Notes under the pieces: model-generated
Told to the model about the DNA's origin: nothing
Seen by the model: only the letters and a program-made list of their open reading frames with translations
Database searches by the model: none
DNA from: Arenicella sp.
GTDB lineage: Bacteria; Pseudomonadota; Gammaproteobacteria; Arenicellales; Arenicellaceae
Assembly (NCBI GenBank): GCA_016763815.1
Contig: JAESTB010000290.1
Location: 1-10,913 of the forward strand
DNA: 10,913 nt
Reading direction: 5' to 3'
Program-made: the position numbers and the translations under genes
In this document: positions 1 through 7,220 of the stretch, one piece after another
How the letters are laid out: each line of letters starts with the position of its first letter
How positions within the stretch are numbered: position 1 is the stretch's first letter

Positions 1-1028
1 CTTTCTCGCGCCAAGTTAGAGTCATTGGTTGGTGATTTAGTAATACGTACAATAGACCCTTGCCGAATAGCCCTTAAAGATGCTGGCTTGTCTGCAAGCG
101 ATATCGACGATGTGATACTTGTTGGTGGCCAAACTCGTATGCCTAAGGTACAAGAAGCGGTACAAGAGTTCTTTGGCAAAGAAGCCCGTCGTGACGTTAA
201 CCCTGATGAAGCCGTAGCTATGGGCGCAGCAATTCAAGGTGGTGTGTTAGGTGGCGATGTGAAAGATGTACTGCTACTTGATGTAACACCTCTAACTCTT
301 GGTATTGAAACCATGGGTGGCGTGAGTACTTCATTGATCGACAAGAATACGACTATTCCGACTAATGCAAGCCAAGTGTTCTCAACCGCTGAAGATAACC
401 AAAGTGCAGTAACTATTCATGTACTCCAAGGTGAGCGTGAAATGGCCGCCGGTAATAAGTCTTTAGGTCGTTTTGACTTAACCGACATTCCACCGGCGCA
501 ACGTGCACACCACAAGTTGAAGTTACTTTTGACATCGATGCTAACGGTATCATGCACGTTTCGGCGAAAGACAAAGCAACGGGTAAAGAGAACAAGATCA
601 TAATTAAATCAAGCTCCGGCTTGAGCGATGAAGAGATCGAGGCGATGGTTGCTGATGCTGAAGCGCATGCCGAAGAAGATGCCTTGGCAAAAGCGTTAGT
701 TGAAGCCAAGAACCAAGCTGAGTCGATGGTTAATGGTGTCACCAAAACGATGACTGACGCAGGTGACAAGCTAGACGAGACTGAAAAGTCGAGTATTGAA
801 GCGGCGATCGCTGAAGTTGAAGAAGCAGTGAAAGGCGATGATGTTGAAGTGATCAACGCAAAGGTAGAAACATTAATGCAAGCGAGTCACAAGCTAGCTG
901 AGCAAATGTATGCTGGCGCCGAAGGTGCAGAAGGTGGTGCGGCTCAAGAAGAAGCGCCACAAGATGACAATGTAGTTGATGCCGAATTCGAAGAAGTTAA
1001 AGACGAAGCCGATAGCAAGCAAGCGTAA
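1..1028 (+). CDS. dnaK: Chaperone DnaK (Hsp70), 3' part, with a one-base frameshift
   Basis: ATP-dependent cytosolic Hsp70 chaperone that works with DnaJ and GrpE to fold and rescue proteins. The window opens inside the ATPase domain (LSRAKLESLVGDL), so roughly the first 300 residues lie upstream. Visible landmarks are ILVGGQTRMPKVQ and NPDEAVAMGAA of the ATPase domain, the linker DVLLLDVTPL, the substrate-binding beta domain (GIETMGG, TIPTNASQVFSTAEDNQ), the alpha lid, and the hallmark tail VVDAEFEEVKD. The reading frame breaks near 505. Up to CAA-CGT (499-504) it is frame 1; from CCA at 510 the family sequence PQVEVTFDIDANGIMHVSAKD continues in frame 3. Adding one G at 505 gives RGTPQVEV, the normal family sequence, so a one-base loss explains everything. 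The stop is TAA at 1026-1028. Identity is certain; whether the frameshift is real is doubtful. Confidence 0.96.
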
Positions 1029-1042
1029 TTGTCACTCACCTT

Positions 1043-1077
1043 AAAAAGCCCGTACTTGGTTAAGTACGGGCTTTTTT
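1043..1077 (+). terminator. Intrinsic terminator after dnaK
   Basis: A perfect 15-bp stem (1043-1057 with 1062-1076, GC core GCCCGTAC/GTACGGGC) closes on a GGTT loop and ends in a run of six T. It starts 14 bases after the dnaK stop. This is a classic rho-independent terminator. Because the flanks are A5 and T6 it could also work on the opposite strand. Placed between dnaK and dnaJ, it probably attenuates read-through so that DnaK is made in excess over DnaJ. Confidence 0.93.
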
Positions 1078-1161
1078 ATGAATGCCCTTTTTATTATGTC
1101 CTTCTAATTAGGTAAGGTCTGAGGCGGGCGTAAGCAAGAAAAGTAATAGAGATTTAAAACA

Positions 1162-2292
1162 ATGGCAAAACGAGATTATTACGAAGTTCTCGGTGTTGAT
1201 AAATCAGCTAATGATGCTGAGTTAAAGAAAGCTTATCGGCGTTTAGCGATGAAGCACCACCCTGATCGAAACCCGGACGACGCGGCCGCTGAGGTCAAGT
1301 TTAAAGAGGCTAAAGAAGCTCACGACATTTTGTCTAATGCTGAGAAGAAGGCGGCTTATGATCAGTTCGGCCATGCTGCTTTTGAAGGCGGTACTGGCGG
1401 TGGCGGAGCTCAAGGGGCTGGAGGCTTTGGTGATATTTTCGGCGACATGTTTGGCGATATTTTCGGTGGACAAGGCGGCGGCAGACAACGTCAACGCCGA
1501 GGCTCGGACTTACGCTATAACATGGAGTTAACGCTTGAAGAAGCGGTTCGTGGTGTCGAGAAAAATATCACCGTGCCGCGTATGTCGGGCTGTAAAACGT
1601 GCCACGGATCTGGTGCCAAAGAAGGCAGCAAGCCAAGTCATTGCGGCACTTGTAATGGTCAAGGTCAAGTACGCATTCAGCAAGGTTTCTTCTCGGTTCA
1701 GCAAACTTGCCCGAAGTGTCATGGTAACGGCACAATTATTTCAGACCCTTGTAACGATTGCCGTGGTGAAGGCCGAGTTCGTGAAAATAAAAAACTCTCG
1801 GTTAAGATACCAGCCGGGGTAGACGAGGGTGATCAAATTCGTCTCTCCGGCGAAGGCGAGAATGCCGGTACCGGCGGTATAAATGGTGATCTTTATGTGT
1901 CGGTTTCGCTCTTGGCGCATGAAATATTTACCCGTGAAGGCGTTGATTTGCACTGTACTGTGCCGATCAGCTATTCGCTCTTAGCGTTGGGTGGCGAGCT
2001 CGAGGTGCCAACCCTTGATGGCCGAGCTAAGCTGAAAATTCCAGCTGGCACTCAATCTGGCAAAATGTTCCGCTTACGTGGTAAGGGTGTGAAGAATGTT
2101 CGCAACGCTGGCTTTGTTGGTGATCTGTATTGTGAGGTAATGGTCGAAACTCCAGTCAACTTGACTAAGCGACAGAAAGAGTTATTTAAAGAGTTAGATG
2201 ATTCAATTAACACTGGCGGTAGAAAACATAGTCCAGAAGGGAGTTCTTGGTCAGATAAGATTAAGTCTTTTTTCGACGATATCGTCGCTTAA
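1162..2292 (+). CDS. dnaJ: Co-chaperone DnaJ (Hsp40, type A)
   Basis: Cytosolic J-protein that delivers unfolded clients to DnaK and stimulates its ATPase. At 376 residues it has the usual full length. In order: J domain (about 5-70) with the essential HPD at 33-35; Gly/Phe-rich linker (about 75-105, GGFGDIFGDMFGDIFGG); zinc-binding domain with four CxxCxGxG repeats starting at C144 (CKTCHGSG), C161 (CGTCNGQG), C183 (CPKCHGNG) and C197 (CNDCRGEG); C-terminal substrate-binding domains; and a C-terminal tail ending SDKIKSFFDDIVA. The ATG start is set by the conserved MAKRDYYEVLGV. Only a weak AGAG lies upstream, about 10 bases away. The gene is 133 bases downstream of dnaK, beyond a terminator. 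I see no clear sigma-32 or sigma-70 promoter in the gap, so read-through from dnaK is the simplest source of its mRNA. Confidence 0.98.
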   Translation: MAKRDYYEVLGVDKSANDAELKKAYRRLAMKHHPDRNPDDAAAEVKFKEAKEAHDILSNAEKKAAYDQFGHAAFEGGTGGGGAQGAGGFGDIFGDMFGDIFGGQGGGRQRQRRGSDLRYNMELTLEEAVRGVEKNITVPRMSGCKTCHGSGAKEGSKPSHCGTCNGQGQVRIQQGFFSVQQTCPKCHGNGTIISDPCNDCRGEGRVRENKKLSVKIPAGVDEGDQIRLSGEGENAGTGGINGDLYVSVSLLAHEIFTREGVDLHCTVPISYSLLALGGELEVPTLDGRAKLKIPAGTQSGKMFRLRGKGVKNVRNAGFVGDLYCEVMVETPVNLTKRQKELFKELDDSINTGGRKHSPEGSSWSDKIKSFFDDIVA

Positions 2293-2337
2293 AACCCATA
2301 AAATTAGCGAAGATCTAAAACCTATATATAACCTCAG

Positions 2338-2682
2338 CTATTTGTGCAGCGCATCAATTTGTGCTGCACAAATAAAATCATTCATGGTAATGCCATTGAC
2401 CGTATGAGTTTTATAGCAAATCTTGCAGCGCTTATAAGTAACCAATAGCTCAGGGTGATGGTCTTGAACTTCGGCGATTTTGGCAATCGAGTTAACAAAG
2501 ATGATTGTTTCAGCGTAACTGTCGAAATGGAATACTCGGCTCAACACATTGTCGTTAGCACAGAACTGCCAGTCTGGAGTTAAATCCCGGAGCTGTTCGA
2601 CTTGTGAAAGGTTTAATGCGTCTTCTTTTTTGGAAACAACGCGACACTTTCCGTTGAGTAGTTTATTGATGTCGTCTTTCAT
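2338..2682 (-). CDS. phhB: Pterin-4a-carbinolamine dehydratase (PhhB/PCD family)
   Basis: Small cytosolic enzyme that dehydrates 4a-hydroxytetrahydrobiopterin to quinonoid dihydropterin, recycling the cofactor of aromatic amino acid hydroxylases. The 114-residue length is normal for the family. The full PCD signature is present: E71-x3-H75-H76-P77, then Y83 five residues after P77, H93 nine after Y83, and D102 eight after H93. The start ATG at 2682 follows a GGGCGAG stretch that may serve as a weak ribosome site. It is convergent with dnaJ and divergent from orn. No phenylalanine hydroxylase (phhA) is next to it, so its pterin partner is unknown from this window; orphan PCDs have also been linked to folate and molybdopterin metabolism. 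The family call is firm; the physiological role is inferred. Confidence 0.92.
   Translation of the reverse strand: MKDDINKLLNGKCRVVSKKEDALNLSQVEQLRDLTPDWQFCANDNVLSRVFHFDSYAETIIFVNSIAKIAEVQDHHPELLVTYKRCKICYKTHTVNGITMNDFICAAQIDALHK
2339..2374. repeat. Inverted repeat (stem-loop) at the dnaJ/phhB convergent junction
   Basis: Twelve bases, 2339-2350 (TATTTGTGCAGC), pair perfectly with 2363-2374. Two more inner pairs (one G-U, one C-G) leave an 8-base loop. The structure lies 46 bases beyond the dnaJ stop and covers the last codons of phhB. There is no T run on either side, so it is not a standard intrinsic terminator. It could still protect 3' ends or stop convergent transcription. Confidence 0.6.
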
Positions 2683-2711
2683 AGTATTCTCGCCCTTTGA
2701 AATTTTTCAAA

Positions 2712-2720
2712 ACTATACCA
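2712..2720 (-). promoter_or_regulatory. Candidate extended -10 promoter for phhB
   Basis: On the minus strand the sequence reads TGG-TATAGT, an extended -10 (TGn plus a 5/6 match to TATAAT). It lies about 29 bases upstream of the phhB ATG, giving a leader of roughly 22 bases. No good -35 is visible, which extended -10 promoters tolerate. Confidence 0.4.
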
Positions 2721-2734
2721 CTGTTTTAAGCAGT

Positions 2735-2740
2735 AAGGAG
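2735..2740 (+). promoter_or_regulatory. Ribosome binding site that fixes the GTG start of orn
   Basis: AAGGAG sits 8 bases before GTG at 2749, ideal spacing. An ATG at 2742 is only one base from it, lies in another frame, and reaches TAA after seven codons, so it is not the orn start. Confidence 0.8.
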
Positions 2741-2748
2741 AATGGCTA

Positions 2749-3324
2749 GTGCCTCCACATCATAACGCTTGGGTCTGGATGGACCTGGAAATGACGGGTT
2801 TAGATCCTGAAAAAGATCGCATTATCGAGATGGCCACAATTATTACGGACGGTGACCTAAGAACCATTGCCGAGGGTCCGGTTATTGTGATCCACCAGCC
2901 GCAAGAACTAATCGACGGTATGGATGAATGGAATACTCGTACGCATAATAAAACAGGGTTAGTGAACCGTGTCAAAGTATCACGTGTTACCGAACGACAA
3001 GCTGAGATTGAGACGCTTGATTTTATTCAGCGACATACTTTAAATAATCGCGCCCCCCTGTGTGGCAATAGTATCTGCCAGGATCGCCGCTTTCTATATA
3101 AGTATATGCCTGAGTTAAGTAAATGGCTGCATTACCGTAATATTGACGTCAGCTCGTTTAAGGAAGTTGCTCGTCAATGGTCTCCAAGCATCTTGCCTGG
3201 TTTGAATAAACGATCAACACACAAAGCATTGGATGACATTAAGGAATCGATCGAAGAATTACGTTATTACAAAGAGAACCTGATTCAATCTGATACCTAT
3301 GGAGAGTACGAGTACGACGATTAG
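2749..3324 (+). CDS. orn: Oligoribonuclease (DEDDh 3'-5' exonuclease)
   Basis: Cytosolic exonuclease that degrades 2-5 nucleotide RNA remnants, including the pGpG left from cyclic-di-GMP breakdown; usually essential in gammaproteobacteria. At 191 residues it is slightly longer than the usual 180 or so, owing to an acidic tail (GEYEYDD). Catalytic residues are all present: D12 and E14 in WMDLEMTG, D112 in GNSICQDRRF, and H158 with D163 in THKALDDIKES. The start is GTG, chosen from the AAGGAG ribosome site 8 bases upstream and because no in-frame ATG precedes the conserved N-terminus. It is divergent from phhB (66-base gap) and convergent with the short-chain dehydrogenase. I see no convincing promoter in the gap. 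Confidence 0.97.
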   Translation: MPPHHNAWVWMDLEMTGLDPEKDRIIEMATIITDGDLRTIAEGPVIVIHQPQELIDGMDEWNTRTHNKTGLVNRVKVSRVTERQAEIETLDFIQRHTLNNRAPLCGNSICQDRRFLYKYMPELSKWLHYRNIDVSSFKEVARQWSPSILPGLNKRSTHKALDDIKESIEELRYYKENLIQSDTYGEYEYDD

Positions 3325-3344
3325 CTTAACGGTTAACGAAATAA

Positions 3345-3379
3345 ATGGTTCATTCTTGGTGTTGCCAAAAATGAACCAT
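3345..3379. terminator. Stem-loop between convergent orn and SDR genes, possible bidirectional terminator
   Basis: ATGGTTCATT (3345-3354) pairs perfectly with 3370-3379. After one mismatch, four more pairs (TTGG/CCAA) close on a 5-base loop. It lies 20 bases past the orn stop and 33 bases past the end of the convergent dehydrogenase gene. Neither side has a strong T run, so termination is inferred from position and structure only. Confidence 0.5.
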
Positions 3380-3412
3380 GTCGACTCAATTTAGTGACGT
3401 ATATCTTACTCT

Positions 3413-4192
3413 TTATTTAACTAGGGTAGTTCCGCCGTCAACTGGAATGATCTGCCCAGTAATAAAGGCACCAGCGGTGCTAGCAAGCATAATTGCGACT
3501 CCGCTTATGTCAGTTTCCGAACCCCAACGATGAAGCGGTATGGTGGCTAATTCAGCTTCGTATAGCTCTTTATCTTGGCTAGCGTATTCAGTCATTTTAG
3601 AGAAGAAACGCCCAGGTGCGATCGCGTTTACTCGAATGTGCCGGTCACTTAGAGCCACCGCAAGGTTACGCGTGAGCTGATGGATTGCCGCCTTGCTTGG
3701 CGCATAACTGAAGGTGTCAGTTTCACCACAAATACCGGCAATTGAGCCAATATTAATGACGCTTGAGGTGCTCTCATGGCTCGCGCCGGCACTCAATAGT
3801 GGTATCAACTCTTTAGTTAGAAAGAAAGGCGATTTAACATTTAGGTCCATTACCCGATCCCAGCCTACTTCGGAGAAGTCTTCGAGCTTCTCCATCCAAC
3901 CAGTGCCTGCATTGTTTACCAACACGTCAATTGACGTTTCTCGCTCGGTCAGCTCTTTAACCAAGACTGAAATTTCTACCATCGAATCAATGTTTCCCGG
4001 AATGGCAATACACTCGCCGAATTCGGATAACTCTTTAGCCGCGTTGTTACAGGCTTCGGCTTTACGAGCGGTAATGTAAACACGTTTTGCGCCGGCGCTT
4101 AAAAAACCTTTAGCCATGTAATAGCCAAGCCCACGCGAGCCGCCGGTGACAACACAGGTCTTTCCTTTCATCGAAAAAAGTTGATCAAGCAT
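3413..4192 (-). CDS. Short-chain dehydrogenase/reductase, RhlG-like
   Basis: NAD(P)-dependent oxidoreductase of the classical SDR family with a Rossmann fold. At 259 residues it is a normal size. Cofactor motif TGGSRGLG is at 16-23, NNAG at 93-96, and the catalytic tetrad is N118, S150, Y163 and K167 (SYAPSKAA). The arginine in the glycine motif (GSRG) is common in NADPH-using members. From memory, the overall pattern (ARKAEAC, NAIAPGRFFSKMT, IPLHRWG, TGQIIPVDGG) resembles Pseudomonas RhlG and gluconate 5-dehydrogenase-like reductases; RhlG is a beta-ketoacyl reductase. The true substrate cannot be told from sequence. The start ATG at 4192 has only a weak CGGAA upstream; an ATG at codon 8 would also keep the whole domain. 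It lies 134 bases downstream of rimO on the same strand and converges with orn. Confidence 0.9.
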   Translation of the reverse strand: MLDQLFSMKGKTCVVTGGSRGLGYYMAKGFLSAGAKRVYITARKAEACNNAAKELSEFGECIAIPGNIDSMVEISVLVKELTERETSIDVLVNNAGTGWMEKLEDFSEVGWDRVMDLNVKSPFFLTKELIPLLSAGASHESTSSVINIGSIAGICGETDTFSYAPSKAAIHQLTRNLAVALSDRHIRVNAIAPGRFFSKMTEYASQDKELYEAELATIPLHRWGSETDISGVAIMLASTAGAFITGQIIPVDGGTTLVK

Positions 4193-4326
4193 GTTTATTC
4201 CGCTGTTAATTTAGATAGCGAATAATTTTAACAGGGAAGGTATGAGGAGGTGGTGGAATTCTTGGCTGAGCTCGATCAAGCAATTTGTTCTATCTCGTGG
4301 CTAGTCTCGACTATCTACGAACTAAA

Positions 4327-5667
4327 TTAGCTATTAGCCCACAAATCATGCTCATCACTGGCATGTACCGTCACGCTTATTATGTCACCAGCGGTATGCT
4401 GAGTTTCACCATTGATATAAACCACGCCATCAATTTCAGGAGCATCGGCTTTGCTACGGGCAACTGCGCCCTCGTCATCAACCTCATCAATAATTACATC
4501 GATTGTTTTGCCAATTTTCTTGGTCAGTTTATCGGTGCTTATCTTTGCCTGTAGACCCATGAACTCGGCCAAGCGCTCTTCTTTTACATCGTCGGGCACA
4601 TGACCTTCAAGCGCGTTGGCAGACGCGCCTTGTACTGGTGAGTAGGTAAATGCCCCAACTCGGTCAAGCTGAGCTTCATCAATAAAGTCTAGCAACTGTT
4701 TAAAGTCATCGTCAGTTTCGCCAGGGAAACCAACAATAAAGGTACTGCGAATAGTGATGTCTGGGCAAATTTCTCGCCAGGTTTTAATTCGGTTAAGGGT
4801 GTTGTGAATAGCACCAGGGCGTTTCATAGCTTTGAGAATCTTTGGCGAACCATGTTGAAACGGAATGTCTAGATAAGGCAATATTTTATCTTCGGCCATC
4901 AACGGGATAATGTCGTCGACATGCGGGTACGGATAAACGTAATGTAAGCGGACCCAAGGCGACTGTTCTGTGCCAATCTCACCTAGAGCATGGCATAGGT
5001 CGATCATTTTAGTTCTGATCGGCTTGCCGTTGTGAAACGTGGTGCGATACTTAGTATCTACGCCATAGGCTGAGGTATCTTGAGAAATAACCAATAGCTC
5101 TTTAACCCCGGACTTAACTAAACCCTGCGCTTCAGCGACCACGTCGTTGGCTGGTCTGCTAACCAAATCACCTCGCATCGACGGGATGATGCAGAAGCTA
5201 CAGCGGTGGTTACAACCCTCCGAAATTTTGAGGTAGGCGTAATGTCTGGGCGTCAGTTTAATGCCATGCGGCGGCATAAGGTCTAGATGAGGGTCATACG
5301 GAGCCTTGTAGGGCAAATGCTCTTGAACCGCGCCTAATACTTGCGCGTAGGCATGCGGGCCTGATACATCTAAAACACTGGGGTGTATGTCGGTAATGTC
5401 GGTGGCCTTTGCGCCCATGCAGCCGGTTACAATTACTTTGCCATTCTCGTGCAGAGCTTCGCCGATGGTATCAAGCGACTCTTTCTTGGCCGAGTCGATA
5501 AAGCCACAGGTGTTAACCACAACCATGTCGGCGTCTTGATACGTTGGTACAATCTCATAGCCATTAGTGCGAAGCTCGGTAAGGATTAATTCAGAATCGA
5601 CCAAGGCTTTTGGACAGCCTAAGCTAATGAAACCAATTTTCGGAGCGGACATATTTTGAGTAGACAT
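4327..5667 (-). CDS. rimO: Ribosomal protein S12 methylthiotransferase RimO
   Basis: Radical-SAM enzyme that adds a methylthio group to the beta carbon of a conserved aspartate in ribosomal protein S12 (Asp88/89). The 446-residue length matches the family. The N-terminal UPF0004 domain has cluster cysteines C18 (SLGCPKA), C54 (NTCGFID) and C83 (TGCMGA). The radical-SAM domain has CNHRCSFC at C152, C156 and C159, followed by IPSMRGD. The C-terminal TRAM domain covers about 380-446 and ends DEHDLWANS, the usual RimO ending. PYLDIPFQH and GFPGETDDDF are further family landmarks; the absence of MiaB-type features supports RimO over MiaB. The start is ATG at 5667 with no clear Shine-Dalgarno; ATG at codon 6 is an alternative. 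avtA lies upstream on the same strand with a 121-base gap that carries its own -10 box. Confidence 0.97.
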   Translation of the reverse strand: MSTQNMSAPKIGFISLGCPKALVDSELILTELRTNGYEIVPTYQDADMVVVNTCGFIDSAKKESLDTIGEALHENGKVIVTGCMGAKATDITDIHPSVLDVSGPHAYAQVLGAVQEHLPYKAPYDPHLDLMPPHGIKLTPRHYAYLKISEGCNHRCSFCIIPSMRGDLVSRPANDVVAEAQGLVKSGVKELLVISQDTSAYGVDTKYRTTFHNGKPIRTKMIDLCHALGEIGTEQSPWVRLHYVYPYPHVDDIIPLMAEDKILPYLDIPFQHGSPKILKAMKRPGAIHNTLNRIKTWREICPDITIRSTFIVGFPGETDDDFKQLLDFIDEAQLDRVGAFTYSPVQGASANALEGHVPDDVKEERLAEFMGLQAKISTDKLTKKIGKTIDVIIDEVDDEGAVARSKADAPEIDGVVYINGETQHTAGDIISVTVHASDEHDLWANS

Positions 5668-5703
5668 GGGCAGTTAAATAATTACATCGTCGATCAGCGG
5701 CGC

Positions 5704-5709
5704 ATTATA
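5704..5709 (-). promoter_or_regulatory. Candidate -10 box for rimO
   Basis: A perfect TATAAT followed by GCGCC lies on the minus strand 37 bases upstream of the rimO ATG. The hexamer 17 bases further up (AATGCA) is a poor -35, so the promoter call rests on the -10 alone. Confidence 0.4.
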
Positions 5710-5788
5710 GCCTAAGACGTTGGCGCTGCATTGCTTACGCGAGTGAATATTTGCCGCAACTTGTTTAAATAGAGTCGTTTTAAGCATC

Positions 5789-7042
5789 TCACAATGCGTA
5801 TAGCTGGCGCAGCTCGGCGGCTAAAATCTCAAGCCCTGCGCGTAATTTTTCAGTAGGTTGGCCGTAATTGATTCTCAGGCATTGCTTGGTGTGCGGCCAG
5901 CTGGGATCAATGTCGATAAAAAAGTCTTCGCCAGGAATCACGAATACTTGCTTAAGTTTGAGTCTAGCGTAGAGTTCTTTGGTGGTTATCGGCAGGTCTT
6001 GGCACCATAGCCATAGAAAGAATGCGCCTTCAGGCTTATGCATTAGCACTGGTAAATCAGCGAATATTTGCTTAAACACCTCAACGGCGGAGTCCAACTG
6101 TTTGCGATAAAACGGTTTGATAATATTCTCGGTGAGATGTTCTATTTCGCCGTCTTCAATCATGCGCGTCATCAACGCCGCGCCGACACTATTGGGCGCA
6201 AGGGTGATAATGCCACTGAGTGCGCTAATAGTGTTGGTAATCTCTTTGTTGGCGACCACAATACCGGTACGCGCACCCGGCAAGCCGAGTTTTGAGAGCG
6301 ACATGCAGAGCACGGTATTTTTATTCCAGCTTAAATCAGCATCTGCATAAATTACATTTGGAAACGGTTGACCGTAGGCGTTATCGACAATTAATGGAAT
6401 GTCGTGCTGCCGAGCGAGTTCATCGAGCCGAGCTAATTCTCGGTTGCTAACCACATTGCCGGTCGGGTTGGTCGGCCGAGACAGGCAAATGGCGGCTATG
6501 TCATCACCAATTTCCAGCTCATCGAAGTTAACCCGATATTTAAATTGATTATTCTCGAGGTACTCAATGTTTGGGCGGTTAGAGACAAACATGTTTTCGC
6601 TTAGTCCAGAGTCGGCATAGCCGACGTACTCGGGAGACAGAGGAAACATGATCTTCTTGAAGCTGCCGTCCGGCATCTCACCGGCCAAGGCGTTGAACAG
6701 ATAGAAAAAACTATTCTGACTGCCATTGGTTAGCGAAATATTCTCAGCACTAATGCTCCAGTCAAACTGTTTATTTAGGTAGTTGGCCAACACCTCTCGA
6801 AAATTCTGCTCACCGTGAGGGCCGTCATAAATACCAACCATTCGCTGAAATAAATTATTATCGATCAGGCGCGCCATCTCTTTGCCAAACAGCGCCTGTG
6901 CTGCTGGAACAAAAGCCGGGTTGCCACCGCCAAGCATGCACAAATCCGGGTGGTTTGAGCTATAGGCTTCGCCAAGATCCTGCATCAATTGATTGATGCC
7001 GGATTGACGGGTAAATTTACTACCGAATTTGGATAACTTCAT
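5789..7042 (-). CDS. avtA: Valine-pyruvate aminotransferase AvtA (PLP-dependent)
   Basis: Cytosolic fold-type I aminotransferase that interconverts valine plus pyruvate with 2-ketoisovalerate plus alanine, part of alanine and branched-chain amino acid synthesis. The 417-residue length equals that of E. coli AvtA. Landmarks: FGSKFTRQSGI at the N-terminus, LGGGNPA (37-43), ALTNGSQ-type LTNGSQNSFFYLFN (104-117), SRPTNPTGN (188-196), D220 and Y223 contacting PLP, the Schiff-base lysine K251 in MSLSKLGLPGAR, HKPEGAFFLWLW (335-346), and the carboxylate-binding R390 in CLRINYG. These are specifically AvtA-like rather than general AspC/AlaA. The start ATG at 7042 has no clear Shine-Dalgarno. A small palindromic element is inserted 38 bases upstream, between this gene and the hydroxyacid dehydrogenase on the same strand. 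Confidence 0.96.
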   Translation of the reverse strand: MKLSKFGSKFTRQSGINQLMQDLGEAYSSNHPDLCMLGGGNPAFVPAAQALFGKEMARLIDNNLFQRMVGIYDGPHGEQNFREVLANYLNKQFDWSISAENISLTNGSQNSFFYLFNALAGEMPDGSFKKIMFPLSPEYVGYADSGLSENMFVSNRPNIEYLENNQFKYRVNFDELEIGDDIAAICLSRPTNPTGNVVSNRELARLDELARQHDIPLIVDNAYGQPFPNVIYADADLSWNKNTVLCMSLSKLGLPGARTGIVVANKEITNTISALSGIITLAPNSVGAALMTRMIEDGEIEHLTENIIKPFYRKQLDSAVEVFKQIFADLPVLMHKPEGAFFLWLWCQDLPITTKELYARLKLKQVFVIPGEDFFIDIDPSWPHTKQCLRINYGQPTEKLRAGLEILAAELRQLYAL

Positions 7043-7067
7043 TGTTTTGAGCCGATTGCTAGACTGA

Positions 7068-7096
7068 ATTATAACTAACTGAGACCTTTGTACGAA
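7068..7096 (-). promoter_or_regulatory. Candidate avtA promoter reaching into the inserted element
   Basis: A perfect TATAAT lies on the minus strand (plus-strand positions 7068-7073), 25 bases upstream of the avtA ATG. With a 17-base spacer the -35 position falls at 7091-7096, inside the left terminal repeat of the mobile element, and reads TTCGTA (3 of 6 matches to TTGACA). The -10 is convincing; the -35 is inference. Confidence 0.4.
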
Positions 7097-7099
7097 TCA
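7081..7099 (+). repeat. Left terminal inverted repeat of the MITE-like element
   Basis: GAGACCTTTGTACGAATCA. It matches the inverse of the right end except at positions 11 and 17 (T here, C there). In a plus-strand transcript both differences become G-U pairs, so the RNA hairpin is kept. Confidence 0.85.
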
Positions 7100-7220
7100 G
7101 GATTGAAATGAAAATGAGGTAAAATGCGACCAATTGAGGCAGTAAATGACGGGAATAGCTGGCTATTCACTAGTTTTCTAACAAAAAGTAGGCGTATTTT
7201 AACCATTTTCAATCATTTAT

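Noticed and set aside
505..512. Programmed ribosomal frameshift in dnaK
   Set aside because: No slippery heptamer or downstream structure is present, and programmed shifting in DnaK is unknown to me; a lost base is simpler.
413..856. 147-codon minus-strand open frame opposite dnaK
   Set aside because: It is antisense to conserved dnaK coding in both frames, is low-complexity (Ser/Ala-rich mirror of Glu/Ala codons), and has no recognisable motif.
552..1028. A separate gene starting at ATG 552
   Set aside because: It is the lid and C-terminal part of DnaK. Homology continues upstream of this ATG, across the frameshift, so it is not an independent start.
1069..1097. TATTAT upstream of dnaJ as a promoter
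   Set aside because: The -35 position falls in the dnaK terminator stem and has no match; no sigma-32 motif is seen either.
2697..2719. TTGAAA/TATACC as an orn promoter
   Set aside because: The spacer is only 11 bases, too short for sigma-70.
4285..4554. 89-codon plus-strand frame over the rimO end
   Set aside because: It is the mirror of the conserved RimO TRAM domain, with no ribosome site and no family resemblance.
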